A stretch of DNA of 64,000 bases from the NCBI RefSeq assembly GCF_014197135.1, contig NZ_JACIFA010000010.1, positions 1-64,000 of the forward strand. The letters run 5' to 3'. The notes under the pieces were generated by a model that was not told where the DNA came from, searched no databases, and was given only the letters and a program-made list of their open reading frames with translations. Shown one piece after another: positions 44,154 through 52,224 of this stretch (positions are counted from its first letter, which is position 1; every line of letters starts with the position of its first letter). The DNA is from Sphingomonas zeae. GTDB taxonomy: Bacteria > Pseudomonadota > Alphaproteobacteria > Sphingomonadales > Sphingomonadaceae. The translations under genes were made by a program, and so were the position numbers.

Positions 44154-44918
44154 GTGAAGACCATCGTCATCAGCCTGCTCAAGGGCGGCGTCGGCAAGAC
44201 CTTCTTTGCGACCCATCTCGCCTGGTATCTGGCCGAGCAGGCGGGGCGGCGGGTCGCGTTCATCGATCTCGATCCGCAGGGGTCGTCGACCCGCCGGCTC
44301 GCGAAGGAACGGACCGGCTGGTTTTCCGCCGACCTGTTCGATCCCGACGCAAAACTGGTGCTGGACGACGCGGCCGGCATCACCGTGTTCGCGGCCGATC
44401 CGCGTCTCCAGATGGTCAAGGCTGCGCAGGACGTGCACGACTTCATCGTTCGCTTCCGCGAGCTGCCTCACCACTTCGATTATTGTGTGATCGACACCGG
44501 ACCCAAATGGGACGAGCTCACCTTGAGCGCGATGGCGGTCGCGGACGAAGTCATCGCGCCGGTTCAGGTCGCCGAGGATTCGCTGGAATGCGCCAAGATG
44601 CTGCTGACTGCGCTCAAGAAGGCCGAGGGCGCGCGCGGCGGGCGCAAGGTCAATTTCCTCGGGCTGCTGCCCTCGATGGTCAATGCCTTCGACAAGCGGG
44701 ACATGGACAATGCGGTCAAGCTCACCCAGGCGGTCGGCCCGGCGCTCATGTTCCCCGCCTTCGTGAAGGCGCGCCCGACCTACAAGCATTCGGCCGAGAA
44801 CCATCATGCGGTCTGGCATGAAACGGGGAGCGGCGCCAAGGCGGCTTCGGACGAGATCCGCTCGATCCTCGCCGAAGTAGAACGGCGCGTCGATGCGCGG
44901 GCGAAGGAGAGCGCCTGA
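44154..44918 (+). CDS. parA2: ParA-family ATPase (second system)
   Basis: A 254-residue ParA/IncC-type ATPase without an N-terminal HTH (type Ib-like length). Deviant Walker A is LLKGGVGKTFFATHLA at about 8-23, then VAFIDLDPQGSSTRRL and YCVIDTGPKWDE. It starts with GTG. Its stop overlaps the ATG of the parB-like gene. Given the main parAB at 2.7-5 kb, this pair may serve regulation or transfer (as IncC/KorB in RP4), or it may come from a co-integrated replicon. Confidence 0.92.
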   Translation: MKTIVISLLKGGVGKTFFATHLAWYLAEQAGRRVAFIDLDPQGSSTRRLAKERTGWFSADLFDPDAKLVLDDAAGITVFAADPRLQMVKAAQDVHDFIVRFRELPHHFDYCVIDTGPKWDELTLSAMAVADEVIAPVQVAEDSLECAKMLLTALKKAEGARGGRKVNFLGLLPSMVNAFDKRDMDNAVKLTQAVGPALMFPAFVKARPTYKHSAENHHAVWHETGSGAKAASDEIRSILAEVERRVDARAKESA

Positions 44919-45814
44919 TGGGCAAATTCGATCAGCGCGCCGAAGAGTTCGGAATGCTCGTGGGCGCGCATGAGAGCGCACGGCGCGTCGAGGACTTGCC
45001 GCTCGACTGGGTGATGCCCGACCCCGGCAATCCGCGCACGCACTTCGACGAAGTGGAACTCGCCGAGCTTGCAGCGTCGATCGAGGTGCGCGGCGTGCTG
45101 CAGCCGATCATCGTTCGCCCCAGGAATGCGGACGGCAAACATGTCATCCGCATGGGCGAACGGCGCTACCGCGCATCGCTCGCGGCGGGCAAGACGACCA
45201 TTCCGGCGATCGTCAGCGAAGCGGGGGAGGGCGGTGACGTCCTCGCCGATCAGATCGTCGAGAATGATCAGCGCGCCAGCCTCTCGTCGCGTGAACTCGC
45301 GCTTGGCGTCGAGCGCATGCTGGCGCAGGGCAAGACCCAGGCCGAGATCGCCAAGGCGCTCGGCCGGTCCAAGCAGTTCGTCTCGCTCTACGCAGCCTAT
45401 GGCGAGATGGAGCCTTATCTGCGCGAGGCGATCGACAAGGCCCCCATCCGCGTCCTCTACGATCTCCACCGCGCCGCCCGCAAGCATCCGGTCGAGGTGC
45501 GCGGGTTCGTCGCAGGACTGGGCGAGCGTGGCGTCACGCTTGCCGAAGGTAGCCGGTTCATTGCCTCGCTCAAGGGTGCGGTCGATGCCGGTTCCGCGCC
45601 TGCGCCCACCGCGCCGGCAGCCGTGCCCGCCGCACCATCGCCAGCCAAGCCGACGGGCCGGGCAGGGCACGCGCGTCCGATCGTGGCGCCCAGCCCCGTC
45701 AAGGTGATGGTCGGCGCCCGATCCGCCCGGCTCATATTGCCCGAGCGCGTTCGGGTGGTGTTCGATGACGGCGATGAGGGTGAGGTCGCCTCGCGCGATC
45801 TGTCGTTCGAATGA
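44918..45814 (+). CDS. parB2: ParB/KorB-like protein (second system)
   Basis: A 298-residue ParB-family protein. The N-domain has LDWVMPDPGNPRTHFD, IIVRPRNADGKHVIRMGERRYRAS (GERRYRA box) and QIVENDQRASLSSRELALG. The HTH is KTQAEIAKALGRSKQFVSLYAAY. A Pro/Ala-rich linker (about 225-255) leads to a small SH3-like C-terminal domain (SARLILPERVRVVFDDGDEGEV), as in KorB. That resemblance supports a dual role in partition and transcriptional repression. It is coupled to the ParA gene by an overlapping stop-start. Confidence 0.92.
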   Translation: MGKFDQRAEEFGMLVGAHESARRVEDLPLDWVMPDPGNPRTHFDEVELAELAASIEVRGVLQPIIVRPRNADGKHVIRMGERRYRASLAAGKTTIPAIVSEAGEGGDVLADQIVENDQRASLSSRELALGVERMLAQGKTQAEIAKALGRSKQFVSLYAAYGEMEPYLREAIDKAPIRVLYDLHRAARKHPVEVRGFVAGLGERGVTLAEGSRFIASLKGAVDAGSAPAPTAPAAVPAAPSPAKPTGRAGHARPIVAPSPVKVMVGARSARLILPERVRVVFDDGDEGEVASRDLSFE

Positions 45815-45876
45815 GCGCTGGACTGGAGTAGGCTGTTTCTCAACCTGCGATGAGTCGCTTCGCGCAAGGAGGCATG

Positions 45877-46086
45877 ATGACCGGCGAACTGGACGATATC
45901 TGCGCACAGGTGGATTGCCCGAAATGTGGAGCCGAACTGAGTGTTCCGTACCGGCAGATGCGCTTGCAGAAAGCCGCTGCCTGTTCCTGCGGCGCGATGA
46001 TCCGGCTCGAGGATGATACGCCGATCGCGGCCATCCAGCGCTTGATCGACGAGGCCAACCCGCCGCACCCGGACAATGATGGGTAG
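45877..46086 (+). CDS. small zinc-ribbon protein
   Basis: A 69-residue protein with a CPKCGAEL...CSCGAMI zinc ribbon (about 14-43). AAGGAGG lies 4 bases before the chosen ATG; another ATG one codon earlier is too close. It follows parB2 by 62 bases and ends before a strong terminator, so it closes the operon. It may bind nucleic acid or a partner protein; no family function is known. Confidence 0.7.
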   Translation: MTGELDDICAQVDCPKCGAELSVPYRQMRLQKAAACSCGAMIRLEDDTPIAAIQRLIDEANPPHPDNDG

Positions 46087-46150
46087 CGCTGGCCCCGGCC
46101 AACAGCACCACTCACTCCGCGTCAGTAAGCTTGAATTTTCAGATCGAATG

Positions 46151-46191
46151 ATGGCGGCATCCCTCCTTCAGGGATGCCGCCATTTTCTTTT
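46151..46191. terminator. strong terminator after the par2 operon
   Basis: A perfect 14-base stem ATGGCGGCATCCCT / AGGGATGCCGCCAT with a 5-base loop, followed by TTTTCTTTT. It insulates the mobilization region from the par2 operon. Confidence 0.92.
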
Positions 46192-46251
46192 CAACGATCA
46201 TTTCGGGCTTGCCTGCGCAGCCGGTGAGGCGCTTCTTCCAGAGAGGCTGCG

Positions 46252-46339
46252 AGTCTGCTTGAGCAGACTATGGAAGGGGTCAATTAAGGTGAGGGCCGGA
46301 TAGGCTTGTCGCCGGGGATGTTTAACAATAGGATGGCGG
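46252..46339. other. oriT: putative oriT region with RP4-like nic site
   Basis: The region just upstream of the relaxosome genes contains the near-perfect palindrome AGTCTGCTTGAGCAGACT (46252-46269). On the minus strand at 46304-46293 it has CCTATCCGGCCC, one mismatch from the RP4-type nic core CCTATCCTGCCC. If correct, nicking falls between 46296 and 46295 on the minus strand. Position beside mobC and a MOBP relaxase supports this; no nick has been shown. Confidence 0.55.
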
Positions 46340-46870
46340 ATGGCTTTTTTCGGCCTCCGCCTGCCCGATGATCTCGCGGCGCGCTTCGATGCGATGGCAG
46401 CCTCCCGCGGCGGCCGCTCGGCACTGCTGCGTGGGCTGGTCGACGAGGCGCTGCGCACGAACGCGGACGATGTCGTGGTGCCGGCGCCTCGCGAGCGCAC
46501 GACGGGCCGGGTCGAGGTTCGCCTGACCCCGAGCGACCTGGCCTTGCTCGATGCGGCGGCGGAGGCGCGTGGCCTCAAGCGCACCGAATGGATCGTTGCC
46601 CTTTTGCGCCGGCGTCTCTTCGGCAAGGCACCGCCACCGCGTCCCGATCGCGCGGCGATCGCGCAGTCCTGGCGCGAGCTCAACCGCATCGGCATCAACC
46701 TCAATCAGGCGGTCCACGCTCTGCACGCCGCGACGATGGTCGATTCCGGCCTCGACCTCGCACGGGAGGCCGCTCGCGTTGCGTCCTTCCGCGATGATGT
46801 GGACAAGAAGCTCGCGGCGCTGGGCCAGGCGCTCAAGGGCGATGCGAGCTATTGGGATACGCCGGCATGA
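46340..46870 (+). CDS. mobC: MobC-like relaxosome accessory protein
   Basis: A 176-residue protein with an N-terminal RHH-like DNA-binding part (FGLRLPDDLAARFDAMAAS) and a central second RHH-like stretch (VEVRLTPSDLALLDAAAEARGLKRTEWIVALLRRR, split at the turn). The C-terminal MobC-type helix region is SWRELNRIGINLNQAVHAL. MobC proteins bind oriT and help the relaxase open it. Its stop overlaps the relaxase ATG. The closest DNA upstream holds the palindrome and nic-like sequence. Confidence 0.85.
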   Translation: MAFFGLRLPDDLAARFDAMAASRGGRSALLRGLVDEALRTNADDVVVPAPRERTTGRVEVRLTPSDLALLDAAAEARGLKRTEWIVALLRRRLFGKAPPPRPDRAAIAQSWRELNRIGINLNQAVHALHAATMVDSGLDLAREAARVASFRDDVDKKLAALGQALKGDASYWDTPA

Positions 46871-48003
46871 GCGGCGGCGACGAAGACGTCCTGCCGCTCC
46901 CGAGCCTGATGGAGGCCTGGCGCCCGCCGAGCGGCGGCAAGCGTACGTTGAAAGGCGCGACGTTGCGGATACGGGGCGGCCGGAGCAGTGCGGGCGGTGA
47001 TGGCTCGGCCATGCTCACGCCCGCGCAGGCGCGCGCCAAGCTCGAGCGCATCGTGCGCAAGGCGCCCGAGGTCATGGTCAAGATCTCGGGCAAGCAGCGG
47101 GGGCCTGCGCATCTCTCCGAGCATTTCGGCTACATCTCGCGGCATGGCAAACTCGAGGTGCGCAGCAGTGAAGGCGAGATCATCACCGACGAGAAGCGGC
47201 TGAAGGCAATCGCCAGCGACTGGGCGATGCTCGACGATGCGATGAACCCGACTGGACGCGATCGGCCGACGTCGATGTCGATGGTGCTGTCGATGCCGGG
47301 CGGCACGACCGATGCCGCGACCATCCATGACGCAGTTCAGGCTTTTGCCCGCGTCGAGTTTGAGGGGCAGTTTGCCTATATGGTCGCGCTGCACACCGAC
47401 ACGGACCATCCCCATGTTCATCTGACCGTCGCCACCCAGGGCGAGGACGGCACCCGGTTCAATCCGCGCAAAGCCGACCTGCATCATTGGCGTGAAAGCT
47501 TTGCGCATGAGCTGCGCGAGCGGGGGGTCGCCGCCGAAGCCACGCCGCGCCGGGCGCGGGGCCATGTCCAGAAGCGCATCCGCTCTTCGGCGCGGCATCT
47601 CGACGCGCGGACCGACGGCCTTGGCGCAGGAGAGGGCAAGGGGCTCGACATTCACCGCCTGACCGAAGAGCGCGCTGAAACCTTCGCGAACTCTGCCGAG
47701 CCCGAACGCAGGGCCGAGGATGTGGCGGCGCTTGGCCGTCAGAAGTTCATTCGTGCGACCTATGCGCAGGCGGCCGCCGCGCTCGCGGCAACGGGCAAGG
47801 AAGAGGATCTGGCGCTGGCGCAGGATGTGACCAGCTTCGTGGCCGCCATGCCGCCGGCCGTGTCCCGGCGCCTTGCCCGTGCGCGTGAGATCATGATGGC
47901 GCAGCGCGCAGCCGGGCAGGGGGAGCGCACACCAGAGATGGGATCCAAGGCTGCGGACAAGCCAGACCGGGAGCCGCACAAGCCGCGTGACCGGGAACGC
48001 TGA
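46867..48003 (+). CDS. relaxase (MOBP/VirD2-like)
   Basis: A 378-residue relaxase. The HUH metal triad is seen in HTDTDHPHVHLTVATQ (about 176-191). A candidate nucleophile Tyr lies in SEHFGYISRHGKLEV (about 85), and RKADLHHWRESFAHELRERG is the conserved following helix. The C-terminus is basic and disordered (DKPDREPHKPRDRER), probably the secretion signal read by VirD4. It starts at an ATGA overlap with mobC. It should nick oriT and lead the strand into the recipient through the T4SS at 53-64 kb. Confidence 0.92.
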   Translation: MSGGDEDVLPLPSLMEAWRPPSGGKRTLKGATLRIRGGRSSAGGDGSAMLTPAQARAKLERIVRKAPEVMVKISGKQRGPAHLSEHFGYISRHGKLEVRSSEGEIITDEKRLKAIASDWAMLDDAMNPTGRDRPTSMSMVLSMPGGTTDAATIHDAVQAFARVEFEGQFAYMVALHTDTDHPHVHLTVATQGEDGTRFNPRKADLHHWRESFAHELRERGVAAEATPRRARGHVQKRIRSSARHLDARTDGLGAGEGKGLDIHRLTEERAETFANSAEPERRAEDVAALGRQKFIRATYAQAAAALAATGKEEDLALAQDVTSFVAAMPPAVSRRLARAREIMMAQRAAGQGERTPEMGSKAADKPDREPHKPRDRER

Positions 48004-48024
48004 GCGATCGGTTGCGCCGCGCCG

Positions 48025-48252
48025 CTAGTTGGGCGGGGCGCTGCGGGCCGCGAGGGTACGTAGCATCGACACCCATTGGTCCAGGATTTCGGCCTGATCG
48101 GGATCGGTCTCGCGCGTGACGCGCGCATAGACGCTCAGAGCGCCTGCAAATTCCTCCAGGGATGCGACGCCAGCGCGCGCCAGTAGAGCGCCGATGATCC
48201 CGAGGGTCCCGCCGATCGCGCTGACGACCGGATCCTTGTCTTCAGGCTCCAT
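48025..48252 (-). CDS. small hypothetical protein
   Basis: A 75-residue acidic protein (PEDKDPVVSAIGGTLGIIGALLARAG, then LEEFAGALSVYARVTRETDPDQAEIL). A Gly/Ala/Ile-rich stretch could be amphipathic. The start is uncertain and no ribosome site stands out. I know no family. It converges with the relaxase gene. Confidence 0.5.
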   Translation of the reverse strand: MEPEDKDPVVSAIGGTLGIIGALLARAGVASLEEFAGALSVYARVTRETDPDQAEILDQWVSMLRTLAARSAPPN

Positions 48253-48685
48253 CAAAAAGCTGGAGAGACGGACAGACGTCCACCAAAGCTCAGGTCGTTG
48301 ATCACGCTCCAGTTCCCTTTGTCGAGCGCCCGCGCCACCCCGAAGCCATCTTCTCCGGACAGCCGGCGGCACGCCCTGAATTATGAGGCGTGCCGGCGTT
48401 GGAACCGGGTGTTCGAAACCTGAAACGAGACAGGCGCGGCCGCCTTTGGGCCGGGTGGCCTTGGACATACGCGTCCGCCACCCGGTCTCCATAGCTGGGA
48501 CCGGCTCTCGCTTTTGAAGGTTTCGACGCCTCCACCCATGTCTCCACGGGCAAGGTCAATTAGGCCAGATCGGGTCGAATTTGCAATCACGAAGGCGACT
48601 TAGGACGTCGCCAATTCGAATTTTCAACAGGGGAAAGGGAACGCGATACGCTGCTGGGCGCGCGCATCCTTGCTACTCTCGCGCC
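48253..48685. other. gene-poor stretch, no gene recognised
   Basis: About 430 bases with overlapping short frames on both strands, none with a convincing start or domain. It separates the mobilization genes from the SRAP pair. Confidence 0.5.
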
Positions 48686-48883
48686 ATGAAACGCCTTCAC
48701 TCTCGATGGCGGGCTCGACGCGACACCCGCGCTATCTCCACCCTTCGCGAGATCGAGCAGTCGATCGGGGCGCTTGGCGACGAAGATCTTCTCGATCTCG
48801 AGGACATATTTGGGACCAGCGACACAGCGCCGCTCGGACGCATGGCGAGGTCGGAAATGGCGCGCAGGGGTCTTCGCGCCTGA
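48686..48883 (+). CDS. small hypothetical protein
   Basis: A 65-residue protein: basic N-terminus (KRLHSRWRARRDTRAI), then an acidic helix (EIEQSIGALGDEDLLDLEDIF) and a basic end. Its composition suggests a real small protein but no family is known to me. It ends 10 bases from the converging SRAP gene. Confidence 0.5.
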   Translation: MKRLHSRWRARRDTRAISTLREIEQSIGALGDEDLLDLEDIFGTSDTAPLGRMARSEMARRGLRA

Positions 48884-48893
48884 CTGGCGCTGG

Positions 48894-49538
48894 CTAGTTC
48901 GTCTCCGCCGATTTTGCCGCGCGGCGCGACCACAGCTCGGTGGTCCTGTCCATCTCGATCAACTTGTCCGGGAACACCCGATCCCGGAACGCTTCAACAT
49001 CGGCGAGCGAGCCGTGCAGCCATCGATCATATTCGTCCTCCTGTAGCAGGACGGGCATTCGGTTGTGGACCGGTGCGATCGCTGCGTTCGCATCGGTCAT
49101 CAGTCCCGAATAGACTGCACCCCATTCATCGCTGTGCCGCCACATCCCCGCCCAAGCGAAGATCGGGGCATCCTTCACGCGAAACCAGGTCCGGGTCATC
49201 GATCCCTTCTCGCCTTCTGCCTCGGCAAATCCCGTCAGCGGAATGAGGCAACGCCACTGAGGCTTGGGCGCGATCCCCCGCCACATGAAGTTGGTGAGAT
49301 CAGCGATATTGTTGACCGGCTTCGGCTTGATCGGGACACCGGTCTTCTTGCTCTTCATGGGTCGGGGAAAGCCCCAGACCATCGATTCAAGTACCCTCTC
49401 GCCATCGGCCTCGCGCACCACCATTCCCGGATATCCCGGCAGGGTCTCCTCGGGCGTGTTGAACGACGCCGGTGCGGCAACACCGAAATGGGCGGCGACC
49501 TCGGCAGCGCTTTTGCGCACGGTATAGAGATTACACAT
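48894..49538 (-). CDS. SRAP (YedK/HMCES-type) abasic-site shielding protein
   Basis: A 214-residue SOS-response-associated peptidase-fold protein. It has the catalytic Cys2 exposed after Met1 removal (MCNLYTVRKS), the conserved VWGFPRP and DLTNFMWRG, the Glu in LIPLTGFAEAEGE and the His in IAPVHNRMPVLL. SRAP proteins form thiazolidine crosslinks with abasic sites in single-stranded DNA, which suits a plasmid that passes through a single-stranded stage. It is followed upstream (49587) by a degenerate paralogue in the same direction. Confidence 0.93.
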   Translation of the reverse strand: MCNLYTVRKSAAEVAAHFGVAAPASFNTPEETLPGYPGMVVREADGERVLESMVWGFPRPMKSKKTGVPIKPKPVNNIADLTNFMWRGIAPKPQWRCLIPLTGFAEAEGEKGSMTRTWFRVKDAPIFAWAGMWRHSDEWGAVYSGLMTDANAAIAPVHNRMPVLLQEDEYDRWLHGSLADVEAFRDRVFPDKLIEMDRTTELWSRRAAKSAETN

Positions 49539-49586
49539 GGCTACCCTCGGCGAGGCGACTGTACGGGTTCTTGCTCACTGCCACGC

Positions 49587-50246
49587 TCAGAGCAATGCCA
49601 TTTGCGGGCGCAGCGCAACCGGCAGATCGCCGCTGCGCCAGAGATCGTCACTATCGAGTACCTGCATCCGCTCGGCCGCGATGGGCGGGCGAAACTGGAA
49701 GCCGATGACATCCTGAATGCTGCCGCCCAGCCAGCGCGCATAATCCTGTGACTCCAGCAGCACGGGCATGCGATCATTATACGGCATGACCGCGCTGTTC
49801 GCGTCCATCGTCATGCCGGCATAGACCGGCCCATAGTCCGGCACGTTGCGACAGAAGCCCGCCCAGGCAAGAAGGGGCCGGTCGACGATCGAAAACCAGC
49901 TGCGCGTCTTGGCTCTCGCATCGCCGTGCGGATTGGCGAAATGGGTGAGCGGAATGAGGCAGCGATATTGCGGGTGGACGACCATGCTGTCCCACAGCGG
50001 ATTGGTCAGGTCGGCGACGAGACCGATCCGGCCTGGCGGCTCGTCCCGTTCGCGCATCTCACGGGTGAGCCGCGGAAAGCCCCAGTCCATTTCGCGCAGG
50101 ATCCGACGGCCGCCCTTTTCGAAGATGACCAGGCCTGGCAGTGCCTCGACAGTCTCCGAAGGGACGACAAGATCAGCCTTCGCCTCGGCATTGAAATGCG
50201 CGGCGATGTCGGCAGCTGTACTGATGACTGTGTAGAGCCGTGACAT
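49587..50246 (-). CDS. degenerate SRAP paralogue
   Basis: A 219-residue protein clearly homologous to its neighbour (DWGFPRL; YRCLIPLTHFA; DANSAVMPYNDRMPVLL; ending with DLWRSGDLPVALRP). The key residues are changed: Cys2 is Ser (MSRLYTV), the active-site Glu of the LIPLTxFAE block is Asn (HFANPHG), and the His before xRMPVLL is Asn. It should not form the thiazolidine crosslink. It might bind abasic or single-stranded DNA without reacting, or act as a partner of the active copy. The frame is intact, so it is not a pseudogene by sequence. Confidence 0.88.
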   Translation of the reverse strand: MSRLYTVISTAADIAAHFNAEAKADLVVPSETVEALPGLVIFEKGGRRILREMDWGFPRLTREMRERDEPPGRIGLVADLTNPLWDSMVVHPQYRCLIPLTHFANPHGDARAKTRSWFSIVDRPLLAWAGFCRNVPDYGPVYAGMTMDANSAVMPYNDRMPVLLESQDYARWLGGSIQDVIGFQFRPPIAAERMQVLDSDDLWRSGDLPVALRPQMALL

Positions 50247-50325
50247 GGCTCACCTCTCGCATCTCACAAAACGAATCGATGCGAGAGCTTATCACGGAAC
50301 ATAGATGGAACAAAACGGGCGAGGC

Positions 50326-51252
50326 TTACGCCGTCTCCTCGCCGATGCAGTCGCCAAGAGCGCGGAGCTGGCCAGCGAATTTGTCCGGGTTCTCGCGCTG
50401 TAGACGCTCGAGATTGATCGCCTTCCACCGCAGCGCAGGCAGTTCGGCAATCTCCGGATCGAGCCCGACCGCCGACCAATCGGGCGCGAGTTCGTGAAAC
50501 GACATGAGGAAGCGCCTGTTGGCGGGCTGTCGCGCCCGTTCGCCAAGTTCGCTGATCAGGCGCTCGCGCGCGTCGAGCAGCGCCTCGAGCGGCAGGTCCG
50601 TGACGGTCATGCCGAGAAACTCCGCACCATATTGATCGCGGATGTCGAGCCGGTGCGGACATAGCAACTCATGGGCAGGGCGCGGATGACTGACGAGGTA
50701 GATGAGGAACGCCTTGAAGAGGTCATCGCTGATCCCTTCATTGGCGAAGAGAAAATGAATGTCGAACAGATCGCGCGGGTGCTGGCGGTCGAGCGCGGCC
50801 GCGATCTTGCCCGCATAGAGATCTGCCTCGGACACCAGCTGCATCTCGGCAAAACCGAAACGGTCTTCGACCGCGCGGCTGACCGATCGCACGGCAGGCG
50901 AAAATACCGTTCCGCGCAAGACCGGCGAGACCTCGATCTTGATCGTCACACCGTCGGCTTGGACGACAAGACGCTTGCCGTCGGGAAGCAGGCGACGCTC
51001 GACCGCCATGCGGCCACCCCGTTCGAGACGGCCCGCGACCCGTTCGAGCCCGTCTCTCACGGCCTGCAATGAGCTCTCGCGATCGGCAACCGGCAGGTAG
51101 ACAAGGTCGATGTCGACCGACAGGCGTGGGAGATCCCGCACGAACAGGTTGATCGCCGTTCCGCCCTTGAGCGCGAAGATCTCCTCCTGCGCGATTTCCG
51201 GGATGGCGCGGACCAGCAGTCGTACCTGGTCCGCATAGATCTGCGCCGTCAT
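50326..51252 (-). CDS. abiEii: AbiEii-type nucleotidyltransferase toxin
   Basis: A 308-residue AbiEii/AbiGii-family protein with the NTase motif ALKGGTAINLF...LPRLSVDIDLVYLP (Gly-Gly-T and DxD, about 27-52) and a second acidic strand TIKIEVSP. AbiEii toxins add nucleotides to tRNA (as MenT) and block growth. The gene overlaps the antitoxin by ATGA and lies downstream of it, the usual type IV order. It may stabilise the plasmid and abort phage infection. Confidence 0.92.
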   Translation of the reverse strand: MTAQIYADQVRLLVRAIPEIAQEEIFALKGGTAINLFVRDLPRLSVDIDLVYLPVADRESSLQAVRDGLERVAGRLERGGRMAVERRLLPDGKRLVVQADGVTIKIEVSPVLRGTVFSPAVRSVSRAVEDRFGFAEMQLVSEADLYAGKIAAALDRQHPRDLFDIHFLFANEGISDDLFKAFLIYLVSHPRPAHELLCPHRLDIRDQYGAEFLGMTVTDLPLEALLDARERLISELGERARQPANRRFLMSFHELAPDWSAVGLDPEIAELPALRWKAINLERLQRENPDKFAGQLRALGDCIGEETA

Positions 51253-52145
51253 TGGTCTTCACTTTCGGTTTTGGGGCCGAAGGCTTCGGGCACCGTGATC
51301 TGATACCGTGTGTCCAGTCGGCCACCGGGTACGAGCTGGCGTTTGCCCCGGCCCAGATCGACGACGTCGCGATCGATCCGCTTCGCCCAGCCATGCGCGT
51401 GACGATCGGCGAAGAACAGGAACAGTCGCTTGGCCCTGATACTCGTGCAGCTTTTCAGCAGGTCCGTCACCAGCCGGGGACGAAGGGTCGTGAGGTTCTC
51501 GAAGATCTTGTCGGCATGGTCGAAGGTAAGGCTCGCAGGCACATCGTCCATCAGCTCGATCGTCGCACGCTCGGCGCTGGCGACGCGGAGGAAATGATCC
51601 CAGGCTTCGCTGGCCTGTGGCGAGGCCGCCACATCGCCGAGCCGCGTAGTGCCGAGATCGAGGCGGTGCCAGTCGATGCCGAGGTCCGACGCCTCGAACA
51701 GCGTGCGTCGGTGCATCACGAGCTGGGCGTTGGTGGACAAGGTCGCGAGCCAGGAAGGGGCTGCATGGTCCGGGTCGTAGAGATGGACCGTCCGTTCCCC
51801 GCCGAGCCGGGCGAAATGCCCGAGACCATGGAGCTCGAGAGCGGTTATGCCGCCCACATAGAGTTCGCCGGCTGCGGTCCGCTGCGCCGACATCACTGCC
51901 ATGTCCCATCGCAGCGATGCTGCGGCACCTTGTGTCGTCGTGCGCCGATAGACCCGGGGCGCGACGCGCTCGAGCCACCCGCGCCGAACATAATCATGGA
52001 CCGATGTGCGGGCGACGCCCTGCGCCTGCAACCACGCCGAATCCACGAGCAGACCCGGCGGCAACGCCGTGAGAAGCTGGTTCAGAGTCTGGCGCCTTTG
52101 TCCGTCCATACCGAACAAATTGCCGTATTTCTGAACCGCTGACAA
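51249..52145 (-). CDS. abiEi: AbiEi-type antitoxin
   Basis: A 298-residue antitoxin. The N-terminal winged helix (LLVDSAWLQAQGVARTSVHDYVRRGWLERV) binds DNA and is followed by the AbiEi_3-like VYRRTT strand, with the C-terminal AbiEi domain (IRAKRLFLFFADRHAHGWAKRID) to the end. It represses its own promoter and counteracts AbiEii. ATG at 52109 is an alternative start. The promoter should lie in the 80 bases upstream, next to the LPD7 gene end. Confidence 0.92.
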   Translation of the reverse strand: MSAVQKYGNLFGMDGQRRQTLNQLLTALPPGLLVDSAWLQAQGVARTSVHDYVRRGWLERVAPRVYRRTTTQGAAASLRWDMAVMSAQRTAAGELYVGGITALELHGLGHFARLGGERTVHLYDPDHAAPSWLATLSTNAQLVMHRRTLFEASDLGIDWHRLDLGTTRLGDVAASPQASEAWDHFLRVASAERATIELMDDVPASLTFDHADKIFENLTTLRPRLVTDLLKSCTSIRAKRLFLFFADRHAHGWAKRIDRDVVDLGRGKRQLVPGGRLDTRYQITVPEAFGPKTESEDQ

Positions 52146-52224
52146 GGATCAGTTTATAATATCGCGATTTCGTTCGCTTCAGACGAACAGAATGCGCGAT
52201 TGATGAACCAATCGATACGCAGCG

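Noticed and set aside
48253-48685. Several frames on both strands downstream of the relaxase
   Set aside because: Composition and lack of starts or domains suggest chance frames; no tRNA or IS remnant could be recognised either.
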